In this document: positions 17,843 to 26,339 of the stretch, piece by piece
Position numbering within the stretch: the first letter of the stretch is position 1
Layout: every line of letters starts with the position of its first letter
DNA from: Ottowia thiooxydans DSM 14619
GTDB taxonomy: Bacteria; Pseudomonadota; Gammaproteobacteria; Burkholderiales; Burkholderiaceae_C
Length of the DNA: 64,000 bases
Direction: 5' to 3'
Assembly (NCBI RefSeq): GCF_000422885.1
Contig: NZ_KE383945.1
Coordinates: forward strand, 1 to 64,000
Notes under the pieces: generated by a model
Told to the model about the DNA's origin: nothing
Databases searched by the model: none
What the model saw: the letters and a program-made list of their open reading frames with translations, nothing else
Program-made: the position numbers and the translations under genes

Positions 17843-18994
17843 TTACCGGCGCGAGCCGAAGCCCTTCATTTTTGCAATCACCTGCAACATGGTCTCGTCG
17901 CTACCGCCCCCAATCGACAGGAGACGCAGGTCGCGGTAATAGCGGCTGACAGGGTTGTCCCACATAAATCCCATACCCCCCCAGTACTGAAGGCAAGAGT
18001 CGGTCACGACTCGCGCCAGGCGCCCTGCCTTGAGTTTGGCCATCGTGGCCAGCAACGTGACGTCTTCGCCCGCGACATAGGCATCCGTCGCCCGGTAGAC
18101 CAAGGAGCGTAACGCCTCCACGTCAACCTGGAGTTCAGCGAGGCGAAACTGCACCGCCTGGTTGCCAAGCACCGAGGAGCCGAAGATCATTCGCTCCCGA
18201 CAATAATCCGCCGTAGTGTCGATACAGCGCTCCATGGCACGCAGCGTGGTGGCCGCCACATACAGACGCTCGTCCTGAAACTGCACCATCTGGTTGCGAA
18301 AACCCTCACCCTCTTCGCCGACCATAAAGCTCGCGGGCACGCGCACGCCATCGAACACGATCTCGGAGGTTTCTGACGAGCGCATTCCCAGCTTGTCCAG
18401 AGGCTTGGAAACCGCAATGCCTCGCTGCTTGGCGGGCACGATGAACATGCTCTTGTTTCGGTGCGATGGCTCGTCGGAGGTATTGGCCAGCACACAGAAG
18501 AAGTCTGCCTGCAATGCATTCGTGATCCACATTTTGGTGCCAGTGACGACGTACTCACCGCCATCCCGTACGGCCTTGCACTTCAGGCCGGCCACATCGG
18601 ACCCCGCTTGCGGCTCACTTACGGCCACCGCGGCCACGTAATCCCCAGCGATCACCGGTGCGAGGAACTCGCGGCGCAACTCGTCGCTGCCGAACCGCGC
18701 GAGGGCCGGCGTGCCCATGCAGGTCTGTACACCAAAAGCCATAGGCAACGCGCCGATGCTGCAATGTCCGAGCTCCTCGGCTACAAGAACTTCCCAGCTG
18801 AAGTCCAACCCCAGGCCACCGTATTCCACAGGCTTGGAGACACCTGTAAGTCCAAGTTCCGCCATGCGCCGGAACACTTCATGCGCAGGGAATGCTCCGC
18901 GGCGCTCCCACTCTTGCGCGTTCGGGTCCACCTCTTCGGCGATGAAGCGCCGAATGACGGATCTAAGCGCGACTTGTTCGTGGGAGTTTTGCAT
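17843..18994 (-). CDS. acyl-CoA dehydrogenase (citronellyl-CoA/AtuD-like group)
   Basis: A 383-residue FAD flavoenzyme that would introduce a 2,3-double bond into an acyl-CoA. Family segments are AVAVSEPQAGSDVAGL (about 122-138), KMWITNA (154-160), and LQYWGGMGFMWDNPVSRYYRD (near 335-355). The usual catalytic Glu position near residue 363 is within IGGGS, so it is not Glu. Glu242 in QDERLYVA lies where isovaleryl-CoA and long-chain dehydrogenases place theirs. That variant is typical of enzymes for branched substrates. It belongs to the minus-strand CoA cluster, next to a binding-protein gene. Confidence 0.9.
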   Translation of the reverse strand: MQNSHEQVALRSVIRRFIAEEVDPNAQEWERRGAFPAHEVFRRMAELGLTGVSKPVEYGGLGLDFSWEVLVAEELGHCSIGALPMAFGVQTCMGTPALARFGSDELRREFLAPVIAGDYVAAVAVSEPQAGSDVAGLKCKAVRDGGEYVVTGTKMWITNALQADFFCVLANTSDEPSHRNKSMFIVPAKQRGIAVSKPLDKLGMRSSETSEIVFDGVRVPASFMVGEEGEGFRNQMVQFQDERLYVAATTLRAMERCIDTTADYCRERMIFGSSVLGNQAVQFRLAELQVDVEALRSLVYRATDAYVAGEDVTLLATMAKLKAGRLARVVTDSCLQYWGGMGFMWDNPVSRYYRDLRLLSIGGGSDETMLQVIAKMKGFGSRR

Positions 18995-19023
18995 GTCGTG
19001 ATCCGTGGCTTGGACGTTGGTGA

Positions 19024-20196
19024 TCAGTAATCCAGATACTCGGTGATCGCCGCCCAGCGACCCGCCTTGATCTCACTCACCCGCGAGCGCTCATTGCCCA
19101 GGTGGGTCTTGGCGGTGAATTTGTATTCGGGACTACCAAAGACGTCGCGCGGCACCACCGTCTTTTCCAGTTGTGCATTCAGCGTGTCTACGGTGATGTT
19201 GTTGCCAAGTTTGGCAATGGCGTCAAGCGTGATCTGCATCATCGAATAGCCATATACGGAGAAAACACCCGGATCTTCCTTGAAGCGGGCTTGGTAACGC
19301 TTCACCCAGTCACGCACCGCTGGCGATGCATCGTCCGGATACGGCTGACCGACCTGATGCACCGCGAGGTAGCCATCCATGCCCGGACCACCGATCTTGT
19401 GGATCAAATCGGTATAGGAGCCGGCCACGCCTATGAACTTGGGCGCCCAGCCAATCTTCTTGGCTTCGTTGAGTGTTCCAATCGTCTCGCGGATGATGGT
19501 GCCCATCACCACGGTATCGCAACCAGAGGTGCGCATGCGCGCCACCTGGGAGGAGAAGTCGGTCGAGCCGCGCTTGTAACTGGTCTTCTCCTTGAAGGCT
19601 TGGCCCAGCTCCTTCAGTCCAGCTTCAGCGCCGCGCAAAATCTCCAGACCGTAGTCGCCGTCTTCATAGATGATGCAGAAGCTCTTGGAGCCACGATCAC
19701 GCGTCATGTACTTCACCGCCGTGGTCGCTTGCAACAGGTATGGCGGCAGGAAGGCGTATTTCAGCTTGGTGGTGGGCTCAAACATTTCTGCCGCGCCCGA
19801 TAGCGGGAACAGGTTTGGAACATTGCGCTCCATAAGCATCGGCAGCGAGGGCACCACCACCACCGTGCCCATAGTCGAGACCATCGCGAAGATGTTGTCG
19901 CGTTCAATCATTTTCTGCGTGGCAATGATGCCCTTCTTGGGGTCATAGCCGCTGTCTTCGATCACGAGCTTGATCTTGCGGCCGTTGATCCCGCCCGCGG
20001 CGTTCGCCTCCTCCACGCGCATGATGAGGCCATCGCGGGACTGCTTGCTGAAGCCGGATGTAGGGCCCGAGAGATCCTGGACAGAACCCAGGATGATCTC
20101 GTCCTTGGTGATACCGCGCACCTGGGCTGAAGCGGTTGTCGCGACGGCGAGGCCGATCGCAACGGCCGCCAGACCGAGTCTGAATTTCGTGTTCAC
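19024..20196 (-). CDS. periplasmic substrate-binding protein of Liv-type ABC transporter (second set)
   Basis: A 390-residue binding protein of the Leu/Ile/Val fold. It has a signal peptide of about 24 residues ending in TASAQ, then ITKDEIILGSVQDLSGPTSG at the start of the mature domain. The start is a GTG at 20196 preceded by AAGGAG, giving an intact signal peptide; longer upstream reading is not supported. It lies between the ACAD and acyl-CoA ligase genes and presumably delivers the substrate of the cluster to the LivHM permeases at 24-26 kb. The conserved ligand-loop sequence does not reveal the ligand. Confidence 0.93.
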   Translation of the reverse strand: MNTKFRLGLAAVAIGLAVATTASAQVRGITKDEIILGSVQDLSGPTSGFSKQSRDGLIMRVEEANAAGGINGRKIKLVIEDSGYDPKKGIIATQKMIERDNIFAMVSTMGTVVVVPSLPMLMERNVPNLFPLSGAAEMFEPTTKLKYAFLPPYLLQATTAVKYMTRDRGSKSFCIIYEDGDYGLEILRGAEAGLKELGQAFKEKTSYKRGSTDFSSQVARMRTSGCDTVVMGTIIRETIGTLNEAKKIGWAPKFIGVAGSYTDLIHKIGGPGMDGYLAVHQVGQPYPDDASPAVRDWVKRYQARFKEDPGVFSVYGYSMMQITLDAIAKLGNNITVDTLNAQLEKTVVPRDVFGSPEYKFTAKTHLGNERSRVSEIKAGRWAAITEYLDY

Positions 20197-20252
20197 TGCT
20201 GTCTCCTTATGGTTGATATGGCATTGACCAATACACACTCTCTTGCCAAGCC

Positions 20253-20314
20253 AGGAGGCTTTCGAACTTGGAAATCGCCAACTAAAAATCAGCGCTTCAA
20301 GTCCGACAGCTTCC
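20253..20314. repeat. dispersed inverted-repeat element, copy A (diverged)
   Basis: Imperfect arms AGGAGGCTTTCGAACTTGGA (20253-20272) and CTTCAAGTCCGACAGCTTCC (20295-20314) match the ends of the perfect element at 31770-31862, around a short centre. Just downstream, at 20379-20418, a second strong dyad occurs: GCAAACCATAGCGATAGC and its complement around CGTA. The gap from 20197 to 20476 contains no gene. Confidence 0.75.
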
Positions 20315-20476
20315 CAGTACTGCGCTTCACCAAAAGGCTGACGAAATAGAGTCGATGGATTTGTTCGCCAGGCAAGGCGCAAACCATAGCGATAGCCGTA
20401 GCTATCGCTATGGTTTGCAACGCAGCATGGCAGGCAAAAACGCGATTTCATTTCAGCTTTTTGGTGCAACGCAGTA

Positions 20477-22336
20477 CTAGTACATCGACTCGATCAGGTC
20501 GGCGTACTTGGCGTTCACAAACTTTCGCTTGAGCTTCATGGTGGGCGTGAGCTCCTCGTCTTCGGCGGTCAGTTGCGTCTCGATCAACCGGAACGCCTTG
20601 ACCTGCTCTACTCGGGCGAACTTCGCATTCACCGCTTGCATCTCGTTTTCGACCAGGTTCTGGATGGCCTGCGCGCGGCACAAGCTCACGTAGTCTGAGA
20701 ATGGGATGTCGTGGTCCTGCGCGTACTTGACGACGTTGTCCAGGTCAATCATGATGAGCGCCGTGAGATAAGCGCGGCGATCGCCTATGACAACTGCATC
20801 GGTGATGTAAGGCGAGAACTTCAACTCGTTCTCTATCTCCGAGGGCGTGATGTTCTTTCCGCCAGCCGTGATGATGATGTCCTTCATCCGGTCGACGATC
20901 TTGAAGTAGCCATCCTCGTCCACGCGACCTACGTCGCCTGTGTGTAACCACCCTTCTGCATCCAGCGTCTCGGCGGTCTTTTCCGGCAAGTTCAAGTAAC
21001 CCATGAACACGTTCGGACCGCGAATCAGCAACTCGGATGTCTGAGGGTCTAGCTTCACTTCGTTCATTGGGGAAGCGGGGCCAATCCATCCTGGCTTTAT
21101 CTTCCCCACCGGGGTGGCGGTGCCGCCGCCAGCAGCCTCGGTTTGCCCCCAAATTTCTCGCACAGGAATACCCAGTGCGAGGTACCAACGGATCAGATCC
21201 GGCGAAATGGGCGCAGCGCCAGTGATGATGAAGCGGCAGCGGTGAATGCCCAACAGGCGGCGTGTGTTGTTCAGCACCAGGGTCCGCGCGAGCCAGTAGC
21301 GTACTGCGAGGCCCACCGGCAAGGGTTTGCCGTCTTGCAAATAGGGCGCGGCGTCATACCCCACCTTCAGGGCCCGGGCATAGGCCCACTTTTCCAGTGG
21401 AGTGGCCTCCGACAACGCAATAGTGGAAGCTGAATAGAACTTCTCCCAAATCCGCGGCACAGCAAGGAATACTGTGGGCGCAATCTCGCGCACATTCTCG
21501 GGAATGGTTTGCGGGTTCTCCACGAAATTGAGGCACGTGCCCGAGTAAAGCGCCAAGTAGGCGCCCATAATCCGCTCGGCCGCATGACACAAGGGAAGGA
21601 AGCACATACGTTGATCGCGTTCGTCTTGATCCACAACACGACGCAGGCCGCGGATCGAAGCCACGACATTGCCGTGCGAGAGCATCGCACCCTTGGGCTT
21701 TCCAGTGGTGCCGGAGGTGTAGATGAGGATGGCCAGATCTGATACTTGCCGGCAAGACAGACCCTGCTCCCACCGCGCGTCCGCACCTGCTTCTGTCATG
21801 CGTGCGCGCCCCAGAGCCCGCAGGCCGTCCAGGCTGATGACACTCGGATCATCGAATTTTTGCAGGCCTTCCATATCGAAGACGACCACGCGTCTTAGCA
21901 GCGGCAATTGTTCGCGCACAGCAAGCGCTTTGTCCAACTGTTCCTCGTCCTCGACGAAGAGAATGGTGGAAGCCGAATCGGCCATCAGGTAATGGGTTTG
22001 CTCAGCTGAGTCGGTAGGATAGATACCACTGGAAACACCACCCACGAACAGAGCGCCCAAATCTGCATACAACCATTCGCGCACGGTGTTCGACAGGATA
22101 GACACGCACTCGCCGCGTTGAAACCCAACGGCGAGCAAACCCTCGCCCAACTCACGGCTGATATTGGCCAGTTCGCCATTGGTGATGCTGATCCAGATGC
22201 CGAGCTCTTTCTGCCGCAACGCCACTTGTTGGCTGCGCTTCATGAAGGTACGCCAGAACACCTCGGCCACCGTGTCGCCCGGGATGTAATGCGGCAGGCC
22301 GGCGGCGTCCGACTCCGTCTGAGGTTGTGACTGCAT
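20477..22336 (-). CDS. long-chain acyl-CoA synthetase (AMP-forming ligase)
   Basis: A 619-residue acyl-adenylate-forming ligase that would activate a carboxylic acid to its CoA thioester with ATP. Family motifs are the P-loop ILIYTSGTTGKPKGAMLSHG (about residues 192-211), the IWGQTEAAGG adenylate-binding motif (about 399-408), GWLHTGDVGRVDEDGYFKI, and the hinge DRMKDIIITAGGKNI. The ATG at 22336 lies four bases after the LivF stop and supports coupling; longer frames are rejected. Its place inside a Liv-transporter operon points to activation of an imported acid. Which acid is not known. Confidence 0.93.
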   Translation of the reverse strand: MQSQPQTESDAAGLPHYIPGDTVAEVFWRTFMKRSQQVALRQKELGIWISITNGELANISRELGEGLLAVGFQRGECVSILSNTVREWLYADLGALFVGGVSSGIYPTDSAEQTHYLMADSASTILFVEDEEQLDKALAVREQLPLLRRVVVFDMEGLQKFDDPSVISLDGLRALGRARMTEAGADARWEQGLSCRQVSDLAILIYTSGTTGKPKGAMLSHGNVVASIRGLRRVVDQDERDQRMCFLPLCHAAERIMGAYLALYSGTCLNFVENPQTIPENVREIAPTVFLAVPRIWEKFYSASTIALSEATPLEKWAYARALKVGYDAAPYLQDGKPLPVGLAVRYWLARTLVLNNTRRLLGIHRCRFIITGAAPISPDLIRWYLALGIPVREIWGQTEAAGGGTATPVGKIKPGWIGPASPMNEVKLDPQTSELLIRGPNVFMGYLNLPEKTAETLDAEGWLHTGDVGRVDEDGYFKIVDRMKDIIITAGGKNITPSEIENELKFSPYITDAVVIGDRRAYLTALIMIDLDNVVKYAQDHDIPFSDYVSLCRAQAIQNLVENEMQAVNAKFARVEQVKAFRLIETQLTAEDEELTPTMKLKRKFVNAKYADLIESMY

Positions 22337-22340
22337 CACG

Positions 22341-23114
22341 TTATCTCCAGTTCTTCTTGCGTTTCCACCGGTGCTGACCGCGAACACCGGCTTCTTTGAT
22401 GCCCAGGTAGAACTCCTTGATGTCACTCTGCTCACGCAACACGGCGCACTCGCCTTCCATCACAATGCGGCCAACCTCGAGCACGAACCCATGGTCTGCG
22501 CAATCCAACGCGACGCGCGCGTTCTGCTCCACCAAGAGGATGCTCGTGCCCCTCTCTCGGTTGATGCGCTTGATGATGGTGAAGATGTCTTTGATCAGCT
22601 TGGGCGACAGCCCCAGGCTGGGTTCATCCAGCAACATCAGCGTGGGTTCGGTCATCAGACCGCGGGCGATCGCCAGCATCTGCTGCTGTCCGCCCGAGAG
22701 CAGCCCTGCCCGGGCTTCAGCTTTTTCCTTGAGGATGGGAAAGTAGGTATAAACCGTCTCCATGTCACGCGCGACCGCGTCGCGATCGGAACGGGTGAAC
22801 GCACCCATCACGAGGTTCTCGCGCACGCTAAGGAAAGGAAACACCTCTCGGCCTTCCGGCACATGCACCACGCCGCGGCGCACGATCTTTGCAGGGTTGA
22901 GGGAGGCAATCGAGGCGCCATCGAAAATGATGCTTCCCTTATCCGGGTCGATGATGCCGGAGATGGTCTTCAAGATGGTCGACTTTCCTGCACCGTTAGC
23001 GCCCAACACCGTAGATATCTTGCCGCGAGCAATGCTCATGCTGACGCCGCGGATGGCCTTCACGGGCCCGTAGCTGCTTTCAACGTTGCTGAGGGTAAGA
23101 AGGGCGTCGCTCAT
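22341..23114 (-). CDS. livF: ABC transporter ATP-binding protein, LivF type (second set)
   Basis: A 257-residue LivF-type ATPase. Walker A is normal (GANGAGKSTIL, about 38-48, Lys present), with signature LLSGGQQQMLAIARGLM, Walker B LMLLDEPSLGLSP, and VEQNARVAL. It overlaps the LivG stop by an ATGA junction, and the acyl-CoA ligase begins four bases past its own stop. This confirms one operon. The C terminus carries a basic extension (RWKRKKNWR). Confidence 0.93.
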   Translation of the reverse strand: MSDALLTLSNVESSYGPVKAIRGVSMSIARGKISTVLGANGAGKSTILKTISGIIDPDKGSIIFDGASIASLNPAKIVRRGVVHVPEGREVFPFLSVRENLVMGAFTRSDRDAVARDMETVYTYFPILKEKAEARAGLLSGGQQQMLAIARGLMTEPTLMLLDEPSLGLSPKLIKDIFTIIKRINRERGTSILLVEQNARVALDCADHGFVLEVGRIVMEGECAVLREQSDIKEFYLGIKEAGVRGQHRWKRKKNWR

Positions 23115-23884
23115 TCTTCGGGTCCCCCAAGGTAGGCTTCGATCACACTGGCGTTGGACTGCACCTCTGCGGCGGTACCCGTTGCAAGCACGCGGCCATA
23201 GTTCAACGCAAGGACCCGATCAGACACGCGACTCACAAGCGACATGTCGTGCTCCACCATCACCACAGTGATGCCCAGATCGTCGCGTATGTCTTCAATC
23301 CAGTACGCCATGTCCTCGGTTTCCTCCGGATTGAGTCCAGAAGAGGGCTCGTCTAACAGCAGCAAGTGCGGCTTCATTGCCAATGCTCTGCCCAGCTCCA
23401 CCACTTTGCGCACACCGTACGGCAAGCCATCTACCAACATGTCGCGGTAGTGCTGCAAGTCCAGGAAATCGATGACTTGCTCCACCTGAGTGCGAAACTC
23501 CAACTCGCGACGACGTGCGGTCCGTGTGAACAGCGCGTCTTGCCACATGCGGCTGCGCCGTTGCGTGTGGCAGCCGATGAGCAGGTTCTGCAACACGGTC
23601 GCATGTTCGAACAGCTCAATATTTTGGAACGTGCGGGCCACACCAAGCCCGGCAATCCGATGCGCCGGCAGACGCGATATTAACTCGCCGTTGAGCCTGA
23701 TCTCCCCAGCTGTAGCGCGGTACAAGCCGCTGATGAGGTTGAAGGTAGTGGTCTTGCCAGCGCCATTGGGGCCAATAAGCGAGAACACTTCTCCTTGACG
23801 CACGGTGAAGTCCACACCGTCCACCGCCTTTAAACCACCGAATTGCACGGTGAGGCCTTTGGCCTCCAGCAGGGGCTGACTCAT
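23111..23884 (-). CDS. livG: ABC transporter ATP-binding protein, LivG type (second set)
   Basis: A 257-residue LivG-type ATPase with Walker [14 protein letters not shown], the LivG insert, a DGLPYGVRKVVELGRALAMK signature region, Walker B LLLLDEPSSGLNPEET, and VEHDMSLV. The ATG at 23884 overlaps the LivM stop as ATGA, which fixes the start; an upstream in-frame ATG at 23980 lies inside livM. Its stop likewise overlaps the LivF start. Confidence 0.93.
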   Translation of the reverse strand: MSQPLLEAKGLTVQFGGLKAVDGVDFTVRQGEVFSLIGPNGAGKTTTFNLISGLYRATAGEIRLNGELISRLPAHRIAGLGVARTFQNIELFEHATVLQNLLIGCHTQRRSRMWQDALFTRTARRRELEFRTQVEQVIDFLDLQHYRDMLVDGLPYGVRKVVELGRALAMKPHLLLLDEPSSGLNPEETEDMAYWIEDIRDDLGITVVMVEHDMSLVSRVSDRVLALNYGRVLATGTAAEVQSNASVIEAYLGGPEE

Positions 23885-24957
23885 CGCATCCGCTCCGATT
23901 TCACATAGGTCTTCTGGCGACGGTGGCTGCCCTTGCGGTAGTAGGGGAACTGCTCCAGGTAGCTGCGCACCTTGATCCAACGTCCGTTGATCCCCTTGGG
24001 CTCGAAGATGATGAATGCGATGAGGATGACGCCGAAGATGATAGGTTGCAATCCGACCTGATTCGAAATGGCTGCTGGCAGGTAATCCTTGAACATCAGA
24101 ATCATCTGCTGCACCACGATCCAGAAGGCCGCACCGAAATAGACACCCTTGATCGAACCAAGCCCCCCAATCACCATCATCATCAGCAGCTCAATGGAAA
24201 ACGCGAAGGTGAACTGCTCGGGTGAAATGAAGCGCAGCTTGTGCGCATACAAAGCGCCAGCGATGCCGGCCAGCAGTGCGCTGATGGAAAAAGCCGCTGT
24301 TTTGTAATAGGCCAGGTTGATGCCCATGCTTTGCGCGGAAATCTCGGAATCACGGATGGCGATGAAAGCACGTCCTGTCGGGCTGCGTAGTAGATTCAAG
24401 ATGCACAGCGTCGCAGCCACCGCGATCGCCAACGCGAGGAAATAGAAGCGTGCATCCGTGTTGACGGGAAAGCCAAACAGGCTGATGGCACCCACTGTCA
24501 TACCAGAGTTCCCACCCGTGATGCCTTCCGCACGGGTCAACACTTCCTCAACCACCACCGCGCAAGCGAACGTCGCGATCATGAGGTAAATACCCTTGGT
24601 GCGTAGCGCCGGAAGCCCCACTGCGATCCCGACCAGGGCCGCCGATAGCGCGGCCACCGTGATCGAGACCGGGAACGGAACGCCCTTCTTCGATAGCCAG
24701 GCCTCCACGTAGGCACCGATCGCAATGAAAGCGGCGTTGCCAATCGACACCAGGCCTGTGAAACCTGTCAGCAGCATGAGGCCAAGCCCGGCGATCGCGT
24801 AGATCAATATGAAGATCAAGGGCGTCAGCAGATATCCCGGCAGAAAAATCGGCGCCGCCAGCGCTGCCACGGCAAGCGCACCGTACCAGAAGCGCATGCC
24901 GCCGTGCCGCAACAGCACAACATCCTGCTCGTAGTCAGTCTTGAATATGAATCGCAT
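23881..24957 (-). CDS. livM: ABC transporter permease, LivM type (second set)
   Basis: A 358-residue permease with about nine membrane segments. LivM patterns are GLMLLTGFTGLVSIGNAAFIAIGAY (quoted by pattern), RDSEISAQSMGINLAYYK, and MVIGGLGSIKGVYFGAAFW. The C terminus is a charged cytosolic tail of about 40 residues (KGSHRRQKTYVKSERMR). It lies 27 bases after the LivH stop, in the same minus-strand operon. Confidence 0.93.
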   Translation of the reverse strand: MRFIFKTDYEQDVVLLRHGGMRFWYGALAVAALAAPIFLPGYLLTPLIFILIYAIAGLGLMLLTGFTGLVSIGNAAFIAIGAYVEAWLSKKGVPFPVSITVAALSAALVGIAVGLPALRTKGIYLMIATFACAVVVEEVLTRAEGITGGNSGMTVGAISLFGFPVNTDARFYFLALAIAVAATLCILNLLRSPTGRAFIAIRDSEISAQSMGINLAYYKTAAFSISALLAGIAGALYAHKLRFISPEQFTFAFSIELLMMMVIGGLGSIKGVYFGAAFWIVVQQMILMFKDYLPAAISNQVGLQPIIFGVILIAFIIFEPKGINGRWIKVRSYLEQFPYYRKGSHRRQKTYVKSERMR

Positions 24958-24984
24958 GTTCGTCCTGGATGGGTGCTGCGTCGT

Positions 24985-25866
24985 TCAGGCCCGCTTGGCC
25001 ATTTTTTCGCCAAACAAGCCTCTTGGCCGCACGACGAGCATCACCAGCACCGCAACATATGGCGCCACATCTTTGAAGCCTTCGGGCAGGTAATAGCCAG
25101 CCATCGCTTCGATGACACCGATGATCAGCCCGCCCACGATGGCGCCCGGAATGCTGCCGAATCCACCGATGATGGCCGCCGGAAATGCCTTCATACCGAT
25201 GAAGCCCATGTTGGCGTGCACGAAAGTGATCGGCGCCAGCAAGATGCCCCCTATCGCGGCAATGGCGGCAGACAAACCCCATACCGCGGTGTTCAGGCCG
25301 CGTACGGGGATGCCCATGTAATAGGCGGCCAACTGGTTCTGCGACACGGCCTGCATCGCGATGCCGTATTTGGAGTAGCGAAAGAACAAGTACAGGGCCA
25401 GGCACAGCACAGCGGTCGCGCCGATGATCACCAACTGTTCTACGCTGATCACCAATTGCCCGCCAGCCACTCGAACAAGCTCACCCTTATACGGAACTGG
25501 CAACGCATGCGTGTCAGTGCCCCAGCCAGGGATCATCGTGATGGCTCCGCGCGCAATGTAGCCAAAGCCAATGGTCACCATGACTACCGTGAACGCCATT
25601 TGCCCCAGGAGGGGGCGAATCAGCGCCCATTCCAGGATGACTCCAACGGTCACCATAGCCAGCATTGTCACGATGATGGAAGCCCAGAACGGCAGACCGA
25701 GCACCGTCATACAGGCCAAACCAATAAAGGCACCGAGCATCATCAACTCTCCTTGGGCGAAGTTGATGGTCTCAGTCGCTTTGTAGATCAGCACGAAGCC
25801 GAGCGCGATAAGCCCATAGATGCAGCCTTGCGCAAGGCCGCTCAGTAGGATCTGGGCAAGCTGCAT
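24985..25866 (-). CDS. livH: ABC transporter permease, LivH type (second set)
   Basis: A 293-residue permease. LivH patterns include GLAQGCIYGLIALGFVLIYK, NFAQGELMMLGAFIGLAC and PAAIIGGFGSIPGAIVGGLI. It follows the DUF35 gene by ten bases on the minus strand and precedes LivM. The set lacks its own adjacent binding-protein gene, which instead lies at 19024-20196 after the ligase. Confidence 0.93.
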   Translation of the reverse strand: MQLAQILLSGLAQGCIYGLIALGFVLIYKATETINFAQGELMMLGAFIGLACMTVLGLPFWASIIVTMLAMVTVGVILEWALIRPLLGQMAFTVVMVTIGFGYIARGAITMIPGWGTDTHALPVPYKGELVRVAGGQLVISVEQLVIIGATAVLCLALYLFFRYSKYGIAMQAVSQNQLAAYYMGIPVRGLNTAVWGLSAAIAAIGGILLAPITFVHANMGFIGMKAFPAAIIGGFGSIPGAIVGGLIIGVIEAMAGYYLPEGFKDVAPYVAVLVMLVVRPRGLFGEKMAKRA

Positions 25867-25876
25867 GAGGCGCCGC

Positions 25877-26314
25877 TCAGACTCGATTCACCGGCGCAAC
25901 GGTGAATCGAAGCTCTGTCCAGTCACCGTGATCGAGGTAACCTGCACGCACCCCTTGACCGATCACAAGCTCTGCTCCAGGCGTGTCCACTCGCGCAGCG
26001 ATGCGCCCACCCCCTTCAAGATCAATGGTGGCAACGATGTATGGCAGGTCTGCCTTGAAGGCTGGGTGAAAAGCATGGTGCACCACCACCCAGCTGTACA
26101 CGGTGCCCCGACCCGTGGGCTCCACAATCCTCGACTCCCGCCCGGCGCAGAACGGGCAGGTTGGCATCGGTGGGAAGCGGCGCTTGCCGCAATCCAAGCA
26201 TTCCTGCACCTTGAACTCGTGGGCACGCAAACCGTCCCAGAAGAACGCACTGTCCTGGTCCGGAGAGGGGATAGGGCGCGGAGGCAAATCGGAGAGTGAG
26301 AGGACGTTAGGCAT
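25877..26314 (-). CDS. Zn-ribbon/OB-fold protein, DUF35 (CoA-binding partner type)
   Basis: A 145-residue DUF35 protein. The N-terminal rubredoxin-like zinc ribbon has CLDCGKRRFPPMPTCPFC (CX2C...CX2C, about residues 38-55). An OB fold follows, with GTVYSWVVVHHAF and VDTPGAELVIGQGV. DUF35 proteins act as partners of thiolase-superfamily enzymes and acyl-CoA binding modules, for instance ChsH2 with the aldolase Ltp2 in steroid side-chain degradation. The ATG at 26314 is preferred because longer frames have no supporting features. It probably pairs with the protein encoded at 15008-16168. Confidence 0.9.
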   Translation of the reverse strand: MPNVLSLSDLPPRPIPSPDQDSAFFWDGLRAHEFKVQECLDCGKRRFPPMPTCPFCAGRESRIVEPTGRGTVYSWVVVHHAFHPAFKADLPYIVATIDLEGGGRIAARVDTPGAELVIGQGVRAGYLDHGDWTELRFTVAPVNRV

Positions 26315-26339
26315 GGCGCTTGCGCTTGTGGTGAGTGGC

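Noticed and set aside
24904-25848. 314-codon open frame antisense to livM/livH
   Set aside because: His/Gln-rich product with no domain, opposite two clear permease genes.
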